64,000 nucleotides of DNA, taken from positions 5,050,936-5,114,935 of the forward strand of contig CM041200.1 of NCBI GenBank assembly GCA_023078555.1. Reading direction: 5' to 3'. Made by a program: the position numbers and the translations under genes. Positions 1 to 12,687 of this stretch are shown piece by piece. Below the pieces are notes generated by a model. That model did no database searches. It had not been told where the DNA came from and saw only the letters and a list, made by a program, of their open reading frames with translations. Position 1 is the stretch's first letter; each line of letters starts with the position of its first letter. This DNA comes from Ulva prolifera. Lineage: Eukaryota > Chlorophyta > Ulvophyceae > Ulvales > Ulvaceae.

Positions 1-1976
1 CACGGGGTGCGGCCGGCCGACGGCGAGCGCGGCCGCCCGCAGCTTGTGCACGATCGCCTTGCAGAACGGCACCGTGAAGTCTGGCGGCCGCACAAACTCG
101 TCGCGGATGTCGGTGTGCTCTTGCAGCCAGCACCCCAGCATCTTGTGGAGGTGCCCCTGCAGCAGCGGTCCACACAGTTGATAGGCGTGCGCGCTGTGGC
201 TACATGGTCACCTGTAGCTGCGGAGCCAAGAGAGGCGGTTGTGCACACATTCAACCGCCGGGGTGGACCGAAGAGCAGCACCGCTTTGTGCAGTGGGGAT
301 GACAATCTCTGCATGCACGGCAAAGCTAGCCCGGCGTGGCGCAGGGGTGGTGTCGGTGGCGCACCCGGACCATGCGCATCGGCACAGGGTGACTTTCTGC
401 GATGTCGAGGTACTCGAGGGCCAAGTCAAAGCGGGCGAGATCCGTGTGCGGCGAGGGGCCCTCGCGGGGGGGCCAGAAGAGCCCGGGGTCGTCCAGGAGC
501 GGCGACGCGGACATCACGCCATCGGCGCCGGTCGCGTGCAGCAGCCGCCGCGCGTCGGCGAGGCAACGGATGTCGCCGTTGCCGAGGACGGGGATGGAGA
601 GCGCGGCCTTGACTGCGCGGATGGCGTCCCAGTCTGCGCGGATGGCTTTCGCGTCTTTCTGGTCTCGCGTGCGGCCGTGCACGGCGACGAGGGATGCCCC
701 GGCGCTCTCCAGGAGGCGGGCGTAGCGCAGCGTGTCGTTGAGGTCCGGGAAGATGCGGATCTTGGCGCTGACGGGCGTCTTGATCGTCTGCAGGAGTGCG
801 GGATTGTCTGGCGGAGTGACTGGCTGTGTTGTGTGGAGTGACGCAGCGCCGCATAGGCAACATCGGATGTGATGCGGCCGACAACGACTGGTGCATCGCA
901 TCTGATGAGGTTGTGAGAATTCAGATGTCAGAAGGATGGCGTGGTGAAGCAACTCGGCATGACTGTAGCAAACGGCGTTAGACCATATAGGTGTTCAAGG
1001 TGGGTAATTTTTTAGGCAGGATCATGTCAGCGAACGGGTCCCGAGGGGCACCGCGAGCAGCGTGACTTGTTCGCACGGCGGACAGAGTGCACAAGCGTGG
1101 TTGCGCAGGCGTCTGCTCGCACTTCAGATGCGCGTATCATGTATGCAGCTGTACGTGTTGATCTACTCATTGCATCGATGGAAGTCTGGAGAATTCACAG
1201 CAAGCCTTCGGAATTTCGTCCTGTGCGCTACGCCAACTGAGCAGCCATGAAGCAGTATTGCCGGTCAGCATTCTTGTTATGTGTATTCGAAAGGATCGAC
1301 ATCACAACCATCTCGCCTCGGACTGTCTTACTGTAAACGTCTCGCTGGCGAGCTGGCAGCTCCGCACCTTGTGCAACGCGCGAATAAGGGATTCCACACA
1401 CTGTAGATCTTCCATGAGGAATGCACCATAGTGCCCGCGCTTTGCAATGCGCTGAGGACATCCGAAATTCAGATCCACGTAGTCGCAGGAGCCGTCGTCA
1501 ACATGTTTCGCAGCTTGCACTAAGACGTCTGGATCGTTGGCACAAAACTGAACGAACAGTGGTCGATCTTCGGCACACGTGGAGAGGTGCTCCGTGCGAT
1601 ACTTCTCGCTCTCTGAAAACAGCCGTGCATGAAGCATCGGCGTGTACGCTGCAGTGGCTCCATATCGCCGACACAGCAGGCGGAAAGGAAGCTCAGACTG
1701 CAGCAATTGGGCGCAATTCAGCAGCGCGGTACATACTCTGTTGCCGAGAACGCCGGTTACAACCAGTTTGAAGCGACCAGTATCAAGATCTCAAGAGGGG
1801 CATGAAGAGAAAGGAGGGCAGCATGCACATCGTCGATAGCCCGGTAGCTGAAGTGAAGTACGCGTTACCTGATCGACCATGGGAGCAACGGAGTACTTTG
1901 GCGCTCCCAGCTTGTTCCAGTGCTCCCATGCTCTCTTGGCGTGATCAGGTATAGAAACTGCTTCTTCCTGACTCAT
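1..1976 (-). CDS. DUS1: tRNA-dihydrouridine synthase, Dus1 type (3' end cut by the window)
   Basis: Flavoprotein that reduces uridines in the D-loop of tRNA to dihydrouridine. Four minus-strand exons join in phase: 1976-1869, 1697-1368, 787-365 and 156 to the window edge. Exon 1 carries the N-terminal APMVDQ signature. Exon 2 carries the DLNFGCPQ substrate/FMN motif, whose cysteine is the catalytic acid, followed by AKRGHYGAFLM. Exon 3 carries the SAKIRIF strand, the VHGRTRDQ loop, the VLGNGDI phosphate-binding strand and the TGADGVM motif, which completes a TIM-barrel. Exon 4 starts the C-terminal helical domain (GHLHKMLGCWLQEH), as in Dus1 proteins. Splices are GTAACG, GTGCGG and GTGCGC donors with TGCAG acceptors. 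The ATG at 1976 puts the core near residue 20; an in-frame ATG at 2093 is possible. The C-terminus lies outside the window. Confidence 0.9.
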
Positions 1977-3164
1977 CTGAAGATTGCTTTGGTGCAGTGT
2001 ACGTATAAGCGCTTCAAACAGGCCTGGCTCGTTGGAGCGGCCGCTGAAGACACGCTTGAAGCAGTGCATCAGCCGGTACCAACACCTGAACACTGATGAG
2101 CGCCTGCCACGCCCGCATCACAGTTGAATACTCTTCAGTGAAAGGTCCTCATGCATCAACGGGGCCAAGTTCCTGGCTGGATGCGGAAGCGTTCACTTGA
2201 ACTCCTCGTCGTGTGGCTTTGGGTGTCCTGTGGCGTGTGCATCAGCTGCAGCTGCTTCAGCTCAGCTGACCAAACTCATGCAGAACGCGTAGGAGCATCG
2301 ACCATCGCAACAGCTTTACAGCATTTCCAAGCCACCTTCTCTGCACCAAAACACGGTCAACGGCAGTCTGCTGCTGTGGCTTTGAGCGGTTCAATACCTG
2401 AAGACAGTGGATGTTGCCAGCACGAGCCACCGGGAATCGTGCGCCTGAAATAAGCCGACTTTGTTTTTGGGGCCCCCTCAAACAAACCATTTCGTGACAC
2501 CATGCCATACACATTGGCAGGCGTACTGACTACATCGACAGCAGCGTCAGTGTTATTGGAGATCCAATGGCGAACCATATTACGTAGAGAAGGCTTCACA
2601 GCAGCGTGACGGGGCAGCTCGTTGCATTGTTTCGGCCTGGGGTTGATACAAACCTCCAACATGGCAAGCGAGAGAGGCGTTTGCAGAAGCACACATAGCT
2701 CGAAAACATGCGGCGTGACGTTCGCTGTGCAGCTGTGCACCGGCAGATCAACCCACTTGTTCCACGCCCCAGCTGCAGGGTCATGGGCATATCGACAGAG
2801 GATAGCAAACATAGCTCTGCAACACTGTGAAGCATGTGCTGTTCCACGCACATTGCTGCCTGCAGCATCGGAAATCGCCACGATTACACTGACGATCCGA
2901 GTGCCTTGGGGCAGGCACGGAGATAACATGAGCGTTGCTAGCACACATTGCCGAGGTCGCTGCTGGCTTTGCCCCACTCGGAACACAAAAAACACCGGAG
3001 TTTGGACTGGGACAGCCTGTCACTACCATGCTGATGTTTGACACATTCAGATGGTTAGGCCTCTGCCGAGCCTGTCTGCATGTAGATGACCTGCAACGGA
3101 CAGAGCTTCCCACAAGAGCAGAGAGGTGCTGGTTCAGGCGTGCCCAGCCTCACGGTGCCTCGCT

Positions 3165-3290
3165 CTGTTCAGGAGACTCCCCGGATGGTGATGTGCAGAC
3201 TGCTGGCGGGAAAGAACGAATACAGCCCCGGGAACTTCATCTCGACCATCGTCTGGAACTTCTCGATGCAACCTGCAGCCCAGCAATCCT
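3165..3290 (-). CDS. possible exon with a 2H-phosphoesterase-like motif
   Basis: The minus strand reads CIEKFQTMVEMKFPGLYSFF and then ASSLHITIRGVS before a stop. The LHITIRG piece resembles the HxT/S motif of the 2H phosphoesterase superfamily (RNA ligase/cyclic phosphodiesterase fold). Only one such motif is visible and a second would be expected. It may be a later exon of the gene that starts at 4934, or a separate gene. Weak evidence; the boundaries are approximate. Confidence 0.28.
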
Positions 3291-4504
3291 GACAGGACCA
3301 CACCACCACATTGCTGGTCAGCTTTCACAGACACAGAGGCTTTTCCGGCTCAGACGCTGGTTGCAACCCCATAATCGCAGCGCTTGCCAGGCACAACACC
3401 ATGAAGACACAATGTACGGAAGCTTGACGATGTCTGCGCACTACTGCGTACCTAGAAGGCGCCGCTGGTGCTCTGCTTCAGCCACAGTGTCAGCTAAGAA
3501 GCAGCACAGGGTGGTGCCCGAGGCAGGCCTCAGGTAATGAGACCGCCGACTTCCGGGCTTGGCCACATGCCGCCTGCACATATCAACTGGCACTGCATAC
3601 TGTGTGACGGATGATTGCTGCAAGACCTCGAGCAGAGGGCAGCGCTAGCGCTGGGGCGAGGTGCCTCGTCTTCATGCTGATGCAGCGTCACAGAGAGGCA
3701 TCATCTGTGGTTCCTGTTGCCATGCACTCATGCGTACACACAGCGGCTATGAGCAACTGGCATTCCTCGGGTGCCCAAGTGGTGTGCATGTATCGGACCA
3801 GGCGCGTGAAGCTAAGCCTCGTCTGCAGCGGCCCGAGTGTGCCAGTCAGTGATTGATAAGGCTTTGCCTGTTGGCCACCGCTGTACGTGGGTCCTGTCCG
3901 CTCTGAAAGCAGCGATACATGCAAGCCTGTGTCAGCACCAAGGCGGGCCATGCAGCGAGGGCGCAGAATCTGCACTGCAGATGCGAGGGGACGCTGGGCT
4001 GACGTGAAGTCACGCCAGCAGCATCTAGCCTGATCATCAGTACACCGCTGCGGGTCGAGTATGATGCTGTTGTTGCTCGTGCAAGTGAGAGCACCAAATA
4101 CAGAACTAATGTAAAGACAGTGTGACAGAGGCAGGGAACAATCAACGAGGTGCTTTCAAAAAGTGAGCTACTCACTGCTGGAGGAGTACCAGTATTCGGG
4201 GTCATGTGCTTCCTTCACCACCATCTCGGTGTGGTGCACCTCTGTCAAGGGCGGCCACGCGTTTGCTTCCACTGGAGGTGAGACGACCTGCACATTGCCG
4301 ATTGCAGCGGTTGCTTCGCTAGTGACTGCATGGCCTCGCGGATCTGGAACTGCTGTGGCTGCTTGTTCCCGTGCCGTCGTCGCTCTTGGAGTCGCTCGGA
4401 GTGGGATTGTCAATTTTAGGAACTGTTCCGAGAGGCACCTGCACTCCTTGACATGTTTCACCTTGACCAAGCAGTCACTGACCCTGGAGCCGTTGATGCA
4501 CACC

Positions 4505-4934
4505 TGTTCTGATAGTGAACATACGACAAGCTATCAAAGCGGATTGGCATTTGATCGGCCGCAGCTGCCTGGAGGAGCGAGGTCGCAACCTGGCAAATGT
4601 CTTGGAGCTCCAAGAACTGCTCCTTCGTGATGCTAGGAGCGTCGTCGTTGACAGCAGCCAGGCCAGTCTTGGGCCATTTGGATCCAGGGTTTTCTGGGGC
4701 AATGCAGGAACAAGCTCTGCCTAAGTCGGCTTTGAGGTTCAGCAGGGTCTGAGGGAAGCCCGTGTAAACAAGGGTAAGTACTCCACACCAGCTGACGAAA
4801 AACTGTTTGGGGAAGAACGTCGCATAAGTGTGGCCTCTCTCGGAGTCTGGATCGACACACTGCAGCAGCGAGCCTTCCATGCTCCGGATGCCTACACCCA
4901 TGGCATCGAAAGCGAAGAAACTGAACTGACTCAC
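4505..4934 (-). CDS. conserved-looking hypothetical protein, first exon
   Basis: An ATG-initiated open exon of about 143 codons encodes a globular-looking sequence: GHTYATFFPKQFFVSW near residues 34-49, then a hydrophobic stretch, then ENPGSKWPKT and a helix beginning ITKEQFLELQDICQ. It ends at a plausible GTGTGC donor after LSYVHYQNR. Balanced composition and the motif-like ENPGSKWPKT argue for a real exon. I do not recognise the family and cannot place the downstream exons; candidates lie at 4168-4503 and 3165-3290 on the same strand. Confidence 0.45.
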
Positions 4935-6583
4935 AATGGCACGAACTATTCACTGATGTGAAGAGCGATCTGTCTTCGGCACGAGCGGTGATTACTACCT
5001 ACCCGGCAAGCACCGAGACCACGACCTATGACATAGCTCGCAATCAGTGATCAACTTTACATTGAGTTGTCGCGTCCAGCTCATGTATCGCTATGTCTGA
5101 TATGCCAAGGTCTTCAAGATGCGCAGCTGGACCACCTTCAACGCATGCGGATGGACACGGTCGTACGGTGCATTCCTCACACTTAGTCGTAGATCACGAC
5201 GCATTTGACTCAGCCTGAAGCAGATTTGTTGTACAGGGGTTTCAATCGGTGCACCCATGAAACGAGGACTGCCAAGATATGAGCTCTGCCTTCGAAAGCA
5301 CCATTTCAGGACAACACAGTGAAACCATACTGCCCTGCGGACCTCTGAGCGAGCACTTAAGTGTACACGATTGACATATGCCTTTCGAGCTTCACGATCA
5401 TCCTGTTGCTACAGGAAGCATAATTAATATATTCTGTCAGCTCGTTTGCTGTGCGGTGTTATGCTCCGGATTGTTGGCTGCCACTGCACTGGTGCAGAGA
5501 TGAAGTGGTGGCGGGTGCCAGTGAGGATCCCTGCAATATTGTGATTCAACATGTTTCCCCAGAATGCTTATGTCATCAGCGCGTAGATCTGCTCAGACAA
5601 CGCTCTGACGTTAATTGATTGGTTGACCAGATGCTTGGACTTGAGATGCACGGTTCCGGTCATTACCAGCTGCCTGCTACAGATTGTGTTCTGCACACAG
5701 GTCAATCTGCACACAGCTTCGCGCATACTTGTTTTCATGCACACGTATGCTGCTCCAATGATACATAAGTGACCACAGCTGGTGCAAAGCACGTGCATAT
5801 GTGCTGCAGCCGGGCGATAGACAGTTGGTACGCCAGACTGGAATGATTCTGCTGAATCATCAGCTACTTGCTTCCAGAGTGCTGATGCATTTTTACTTCA
5901 CCATTCAGTGTAAACATGCTGCCGATACAAATCCTGAGTAGACTAGATGTGATTGGCACTTGTCAAAACCTAGCAGTAGCTAGCCGCAGCTCAGGTGAGC
6001 TCGAGCGATAGAATGCGAGTTTATGCTCGGCCGATGTCGCAACGGTGCTCCGGGCGTACCGTCATGCCGCTCGTGCACTGGCCGAATCTGCACTTGAAGC
6101 GCAGAGGCCAGGCTGAGCGAGAGGCAGCAGTAATCAGTTAACACTGTGATGTGCTACACTTTCTGCAAGAAGAGTCCATGCTGACATCTCCAACTTACGC
6201 GACCAGGGCTGATAGAGGCGTCCAGGCAACAAGAAGATGGTGGAAACACGCCGGGCGCCGGGAAGAGACCAGGCATGTCCTACAGTGAATTGGACAAGCA
6301 TGTGTGGCATACCAAGTAGCAATACGAGCAAGAACGCTCTTGGTTGCAGACCTGTGCCGCAGAATCGCTACGAAGTGCGGACCTTCTGGGCCTCAAATGT
6401 GTCGAGGTGCAGAAGGCTGCAACGGGTAACATGAACCCGCTCGATCAACAGTCCAGCCACATGTCACGGATGCTCAGAGCTAAGTGCTCCATGCTACGTC
6501 TAAATCCTTCCCTGCCCCGTCCATCGCTGCACTTGGTATCCTAGCCTGTTCTTCGTTAGTCCAAGTCAAATCCGCAGATCGAG
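4935..6583. other. intergenic, no gene seen
   Basis: No open frame with recognisable content and no RNA gene seen. It holds the shared upstream region of the minus-strand gene at 4934 and the ferredoxin gene at 6584. I could not identify a convincing TATA element. Confidence 0.5.
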
Positions 6584-7640
6584 ATGATCCACAACGTGCG
6601 CACTGTCAAGCCGGCTTCCATCGGCGTCGCTGTCCCCAAGACTCGTGTGACGGCCTCTGCTCGCCCATCTGTTGCGGCAAACTTCAAGATCACTCTTGAG
6701 ACTCCGGACGGCACTGAAACGGTCGAGTGCGAAGGCGGACAGTACATCGTTGATGCTGCTGAGGTAAGGCACAGTCCTGTGCAAAGCAGGCTACAGACAT
6801 GTGCATATCCATCCGCTGGCAGAACAGGATTGCTGCCGGGCATCCTGCTGTGCGCACCCTGGGCAGCCGTCGGTACAGTGCACAACCTAGTCCTCGAAGC
6901 TCTGCAAAACGCGAAGCATCTTCAGTGGAGTGCCATTGCTCGGATATTCGTGTATTTGAACGTGATTCTCTTCGTCTCCGGCGTTCTGCTCTCTTCATGG
7001 CTTTGCATTGTTCTGACTGCTATTGACTGGGACAAGTGTACGGAAGGACAACGGTGATCACCATCATGTGGCAGGTGTGGGAGTTGAGCTGAGAAGGTTA
7101 CGTGTGGCCACAACTGGGTGAGTGTGCAAGTGCGTGCAGGCCGCAGGTGTAGCGATTCCATACTCATGCCGCGCTGGGGCCTGCTCCAGCTGCGCTGCTA
7201 CTTTGACAGTGCGCCCTGCCTTCTTCTATGTGCAGCCTGGCTGCTGAGCCAGCCATGGGCTGCTTTGTCTGTTGCATGGTTTGGCGACCTCCAGTTCACA
7301 CCTATGTGCGCCCTGACTGCACAGAAGCACACCCAAGGTGCCCTGGACCTGTATCTCCCGGATGGGATAAGTAATAGCTTATCATAAAACCATCGTTGGT
7401 TTAAAAATGCATAAACTTGAAGTGTAGCGCTCATGCTGCAGCCATTGCACATGTGAATGTACAGCCAGGCAGCATGCAACCATGCTGAGCGAGGGCGCCC
7501 TGCAGGCGGGCGAAGTCGATCAGTCCGACCAGTCGTACCTGGACGAAGACCAGATTGCTGAAGGCTACGTTCTTACTTGTGTCGCCTACCCCAAGTCCGA
7601 CTGCACCTTCAAGACGCACCAGGAGGAGGCGCTATACTAA
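6584..7640 (+). CDS. chloroplast [2Fe-2S] ferredoxin (PetF-like), copy 1
   Basis: Soluble plant-type ferredoxin that passes electrons from photosystem I to FNR and other stromal acceptors. Three exons join in phase 0: 6584-6763 (60 codons), 7140-7208 (23 codons) and 7506-7640 (44 codons plus stop), giving 127 residues. About 30 N-terminal residues rich in Val, Ala, Arg and Lys fit a transit peptide; the mature part starts near [12 protein letters not shown]. Exon 2 holds the cluster loop [12 protein letters not shown] with three ligand cysteines. Exon 3 supplies the fourth in [14 protein letters not shown] and ends in the typical HQEEALY. Introns start GTAAGG and GTGCGC and end GCAG. The third gene at 13486-14812 shares exon lengths and phases. 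Which isoform this is cannot be told from sequence alone. Confidence 0.93.
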
Positions 7641-9343
7641 TTGATGAGGTTGCTCCCTGACACACAGCCTCTTCGAGCTGAAAAGCGCATGTCAGGCCGA
7701 ACGTGAGTGTCAGTCGCAAAGAAAAATGGCCTTGCAGCAAACAGATTGGCTAGGTCCTGGCAATTGTTGGCTTGGCCCCCTGCTACGTTCAAGTGGCTTA
7801 AGAGCGTGGCGTGCGCATTGCCGCTGCCCCTGGAGCTCAAAGCTTGCATTCTCATGATCTGATGAACACTCTGGTAACACGATGCGCTGCCTCCACACGT
7901 GAATAGTCGGCCGTGGAGCCACGCAAGCTATCTGATGCTGTAGCCCCTGTAGCCCCAATTCACATGGCAATCTCGAGCTCCCGCAAGTTTTCTGTATCTG
8001 AGATACAGCTTGTCTCCTCCTCTGGCCCGTTCGCCTGGTGCTTGTGCGGTGCCAATGGATTTACCTGGGCGACCTCACAAATCACATGCTCGAATTCAAA
8101 TTCTGTGGCTCAGCCGCTTAAGAACAACCTGTGCATAGCCCACGGGTCCATTGTGAAGCCACTGGTGTAATGTTGTGCGTGCCAGTTGGCCTCCGACCCT
8201 GGCTTATGGGGTAACTTGCCCTCTGCTGTGGAGCTGGCAGGCCACAGTACGCATCACCTTGTTGTACATGTACACATTCATAGAGTGGCCACCGACCCAG
8301 AACCTCCCTCACTGTGGCGGCTCAAGCATGCAGCAGCTGTTGCTATTCCTATGCACATGATTGTGCCAGGGGTGATGTGCCCGCCTTCCAGATGTGCGTG
8401 CAAGTGCCCTCCTCTGGGAGGTCTACCAATGCAGCAATGCCGTACGCATGTCACCTCAGGTCCGGAAGCTGCTGATTCGTGCATGTGACGTATCTGCTTG
8501 CAGGGAGCACTCGCACACTGTTCAGCGCACCTGATGTGCCCGGTGGAGTGTGGCAGACGTGTCCAGGCTCGCCTGGAACAGCCGCAGTGTGAGCGCAGGC
8601 AACCCGATCAGCGGCATCCATATGATGTCTCATGAAACCACTCACGCCATTCGCACCAGGAGGCGGACAGGCCACACGCACGATCACCATCCGACTACGC
8701 ACATATCCGCCAGTGTTGCGCACGTGGAGCTGCCTCTCCAAAGCTGCAGCCCATGGGCATAGCCTCAGGCTGGCAAGGCTATGTCGCTGCACATGTGTCT
8801 GTGTACCCCATGAAGTAGCCAGATTATTATAATTATTGTAATTGGAGTAGTCGAGTAGCCAATTTAAGTGGAGTGCTGAGGAAATACTCAACTAGCCGCC
8901 ACTTAGTCTCAAGCTGCCGTATATAACAACAGGAAAGGGCCAGGTCGGTGCTTGCGCAGTCGCCACTCCTCTGTGTCTGGCGGTGGCGAGCCGAAGATTC
9001 TAGAGTTGTACTCCATGCACTTTTTGCTTAAGTAGTAGCAGGAACGAGTGAACTTTCTGCTTCGGTTAGCATATGCATGTGCATGTCTGTCTACATACCG
9101 GCTCCCGCACAAACTGAGTACTATTTACAGAAGGGTCAACGGGAACAGACAAGGCACATGCATTTTCGGCATACCCCGGGTGTTCGAAATCAGATTTGAT
9201 CCCGGGTCCTTGGGTCTGAGCATGCAGACCGCCATGTGGTGGCTGCGGGATCTCGAGATGAGGCGCACATGTGATATGTGGTGCATATGCACCAAGGACT
9301 GGCCCTCCCCTGCAGCATCTCACGGCTGCACTGGTGTATGCGT
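7641..9343 (+). other. 3' flank of ferredoxin copy 1 and spacer
   Basis: No gene recognised. The first several hundred bases after the stop match the flank after 9985 in patches (for example TGTCAGTCGC followed by ATGGCC), so the duplication that made the second ferredoxin copy included its 3' region. The 1.7 kb spacer holds no sequence resembling ferredoxin exon 1. Confidence 0.55.
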
Positions 9344-9985
9344 GAAGAGGGTATCGACCTGGCCTTCTCGTGCCGCTACGGCGCGTGCTCATCCTGCGTC
9401 GGCGTGCTCATGGTGCGCCCTCCCTCCTGCCTCCTCCTCGTCGAGCACTTGCGCCTATTACCAGTATGCATGCAGTCTGCCTGCTGAGCCAACGTACCTG
9501 CTGCGGCGATGGCACCTCGGTGCCGCGTCAGTGACGTTCAGCTTCTTTGTCTCTTGCATTGTGGTCAGCCCGATTGCCTCAAATTTGTGCGTGTCAAACC
9601 AGCCGCGTGCTCTGGTCGCACGCTTTAGAGCCAAGCACTTCAGCTCTGCTAGGCATGCCGCGTCGCGCGTGCCATGTGTTGCTTCACTGATGGCCAGGAG
9701 GTTGCCGTATGCACCACCCGTCCCTGGCATGACGCTCCGGACTCTGTCGGTGGCACGTCTTGAAAAGGGTTGTATTCTTGCTGCAGCCGTTGCAAATGTG
9801 ACTGTGGAGTCAGCTACAGGGCAGCCATCTTGAGCCATGCCACCTTGCAGGAGGGCGAAATTGATCAGGCAGAACAGACTTTCCTTAATGATGACCAGAT
9901 TGCGAAAGGCTATGTTCTGACCTGCATCGCCTTCCCCACGTCCGACTGCACAATCAAGACTAACCAAGAGGATGTGTTGTTTTAG
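9344..9985 (+). pseudogene. partial ferredoxin copy 2 (exons 2 and 3 only)
   Basis: Tandem duplicate of the 3' two thirds of the ferredoxin gene. An exon-2 equivalent at 9344-9412 keeps exactly 69 bases and three cluster cysteines (SCRYGACSSC), and a GTGCGCCCT donor shared with copy 1. An exon-3 equivalent at 9851-9985 keeps the fourth cysteine (VLTCIAF) and is open to its stop (NQEDVLF). Two defects are visible. No exon 1 occurs between 7641 and 9343, and the bases just before exon 2 are GCGT where copy 1 has GCAG, so the AG acceptor is gone. Reading frames remain intact, so the copy is either young or was recently used as alternative 3' exons of copy 1. Pseudogene is my preferred call. Confidence 0.7.
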
Positions 9986-11193
9986 CTGCGGAGATAGCTC
10001 TCTGATATTCCGTCTCTGTGAGCTGGAAGATATTCATATTAGGCCAAATTTTGGGTGTCAGTCGCGGAGGATGATGGCCCTGTAACAACCAGATTTAACA
10101 ATCAGAGTCAGCTATGCGCGGTTTCATGCTGTGTGTGAGTGCATTGCCACCGTGACATGGCTCAGGAGCATGCTGTATGACTGGCTGCTTTCCTTCGCAC
10201 ACTGCAGTGGTGATATCTGCAGCATCATCTGACAGATGCATGCTCTGGTATCAGAATGTGGTGCCGGTACGCATTCATTTTGATGCTTGCCCAAAGCCAC
10301 ACAAGCACTCAAGTAGCGCTCCTGCTGTGCTAACACGAACTCCAGCCCAAGGCTGGTGACCACCACTGCGTCCTCCTCTGGCTCCGCCACCACTCACGCT
10401 CATGCCGTTTTCTTTCAAGTGGACTTACCTTTGCAATTCCCGAGAAGAATCACCAACTGGGGGCGTGTACATGCATCCATGGCTCAATCACTCGGGAGGA
10501 TCCCAAGTACCGCCCGGCAGTTCAGTACAGTTGAAGCCGATATGTCATGTTTACATTAGACACTGCTGTCAAGGCGATTGCTGGAGTGCTGCCGCAGCAG
10601 CCGGAGGGCATGCATGGTCCAGGCGTGGACGCCATGCGTGTGGTGGGCCCCGGCCATGCTGTGCTGCCGGCGGTTGGGCGCTTGAAGTCATCTCTGTGCC
10701 GCGGAGGGCAGGGATTGCCGATATCGGCGCTAGCGACAGAGGCCGTGGGCGCGGTGTTTGCACCTGCAGCCGAGTGCTCCCCTTGTAACATGTTGCACAT
10801 GCTGCGCATGCGCGGGGAGCTCAACCTTGCAGGCCGCCGTCGCGCACTCCTCCCCCTCCAGGTGTCCAGCCGAATAGCTCGTGCACCGGCTGTTAACATT
10901 GTTGACAGATTTGACAATGAATCCGTGTGCACGAGCTGCTGCCGCGGGGGTCACGCGCGGCCGCGGCGTTCCGGCCGCGTGCGTGGCCGGGGCGGCGCGG
11001 GAAGCCGACCGGGTGGTGGCGCATGCGGCGTGCATTTGTAGGCTGCTCACACGGGCAATCATCATTCAAAGCATTTTCTCCTTGGGATCTGCGAGCTGGG
11101 CATGCTAGCTGGCCAGCAGGAGGCAGCCTGCCCCGCAAGGCGGGCCGGCTGGAGCCTTGCTCTCGGCGCCTCCATGGCTAGGTCGCCCCCATG
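9986..11193. other. intergenic, GC-rich patch
   Basis: Starts with the duplicated ferredoxin 3' flank. Overlapping open frames at 10522-11140 on both strands reflect high GC; none has a recognisable domain or splice logic. No RNA gene seen. Confidence 0.4.
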
Positions 11194-11203
11194 CATGCAT
11201 ATG

Positions 11204-11510
11204 GCTGCGGCTGACCGAGGGCAAAGATCTTTGCATGATCTAGGCATGTACATGTACACCATGGCGGTGCAGCTTGTGCACTGTCTGGTTGGTGGATCCG
11301 CAGCCCAGCTGCACATGCTGCGTGGGTAGTTGTGGCTGTTGGCGCCTTCGTGGGTATGGCTGTTGGCAGATTGGATGCTGGCGTCAGCGGTGGCGTACGC
11401 GGCTACGTAGGTGTGCCGGTCTGTGTTGCATGCTGGTTACGGTGTCTGCGCCGATGTGTTTTTGCCTTGTACGCGGTGCTACCTGCCTCTCTGGCGTCGT
11501 CCATGTGACA
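11204..11510 (+). mobile_element. possible old SINE-like copy
   Basis: The right end (GCGGTGCTACCTGCCTCTC to CCATGTGACACATG) resembles the 3' end of the SINE-like family seen elsewhere in the window. It may be flanked by a 10-bp repeat, CATGCATATG, at 11194-11203 and 11511-11520. That word is itself palindromic and common, so the boundaries are tentative. Confidence 0.4.
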
Positions 11511-12120
11511 CATGCATATGTCGCGCCCCCCGCCGTGCAAATATTATATAAATGCAAAGCCGTGCATGTGAAGGGTTTGCCGCAGAGGCAGATCTGGGTG
11601 GAATTGCTTAAGCCACGCCATGGTGGCGATCTGCAGATATTGCATGCATGCATGTGACAAAGATGCGCAGGCTCGAGATCTCATGACCTGGCGCATGCCG
11701 CACGACGGCGGCCTTGCACATTGTCGCCTCCGCCGCCTCACTTAAGATCCTATCCCAATATGCTCTCTACAGCCATGCAGCCGCACCACCTCGGCCGCGA
11801 GGCCGGGGGGTGCGGGAGCCATGTGGAGGGATACCGACGGAGATCACATGCATGCCCATGGGGTGCACGAATGACGGCGCTCACGTGGCCATGGACACAG
11901 GTCCCTTTGAATGACATAGCACTTTCACACGGTTACTCTTCTGAAATGTAATACACTGTAGTGGCGAGTCGCGTCGCTGGTATTGCGTCGAAGACGTCTG
12001 CGTTATGACTCATGAGAAAAGCGAGCGCAGATACTGACGACAGCAATAACCACAAAGTTCGGAAGTCGGGGGTTAACGTTTTCCTCTCGCGTGAGCAAGG
12101 GTGGCGGTGTGGTGCGGCCG

Positions 12121-12170
12121 GGCCTGGACGACCCGATCCTGCCGGGCCGGGCCGGGCCGGGCCGAGGTGT
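12121..12170 (+). repeat. GGGCC pentamer array in a dispersed repeat
   Basis: About five tandem GGGCC units. The preceding bases (GGCCTGGACGACCCGATCCT) closely match a stretch at about 51189-51217, so this and the adjoining GT array appear to sit inside a dispersed repeat. Confidence 0.6.
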
Positions 12171-12182
12171 GGTGTGTGGTGC

Positions 12183-12285
<103 letters not shown>

Positions 12286-12687
12286 AAGCTGTTTCAAGAG
12301 GGGTCGTTGTACTGTTTTGGCCTGTTCGTCCATGATTGGTAAATCATATGAAAGTCTTGGCGCAAATCGTAGTTCGTCGGCACGTCGTGAATCGTCTAGA
12401 ACTGTGCATGTGGCCCCTGCAGGTGTCAGTCTGTGTTCGCGGTTCTTCCTTCCGAGTCAGCATTGTGCACAGCCCCGCCGTGGACCAACACTGCTCCGCA
12501 ACATACAAAATGTGCAAAGGTGCTACCATGCAGTGCTTTTCCCGGGCAGACTGTGTGTGTGAGCCCGGCCGCATCGAACAGTCTGAGCGTTGTCACGGCG
12601 CAGTTAGCATGAGAGATCAATGAGAGATCAGTCATCATCATGCCACATGTGCACATCACATAGGCTCACACACACCAGCACAGATGC

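Noticed and set aside
10522-11140. Overlapping open frames of 130-165 codons on both strands
   Set aside because: High-GC shadow frames without domains, splice logic or a preferred strand.
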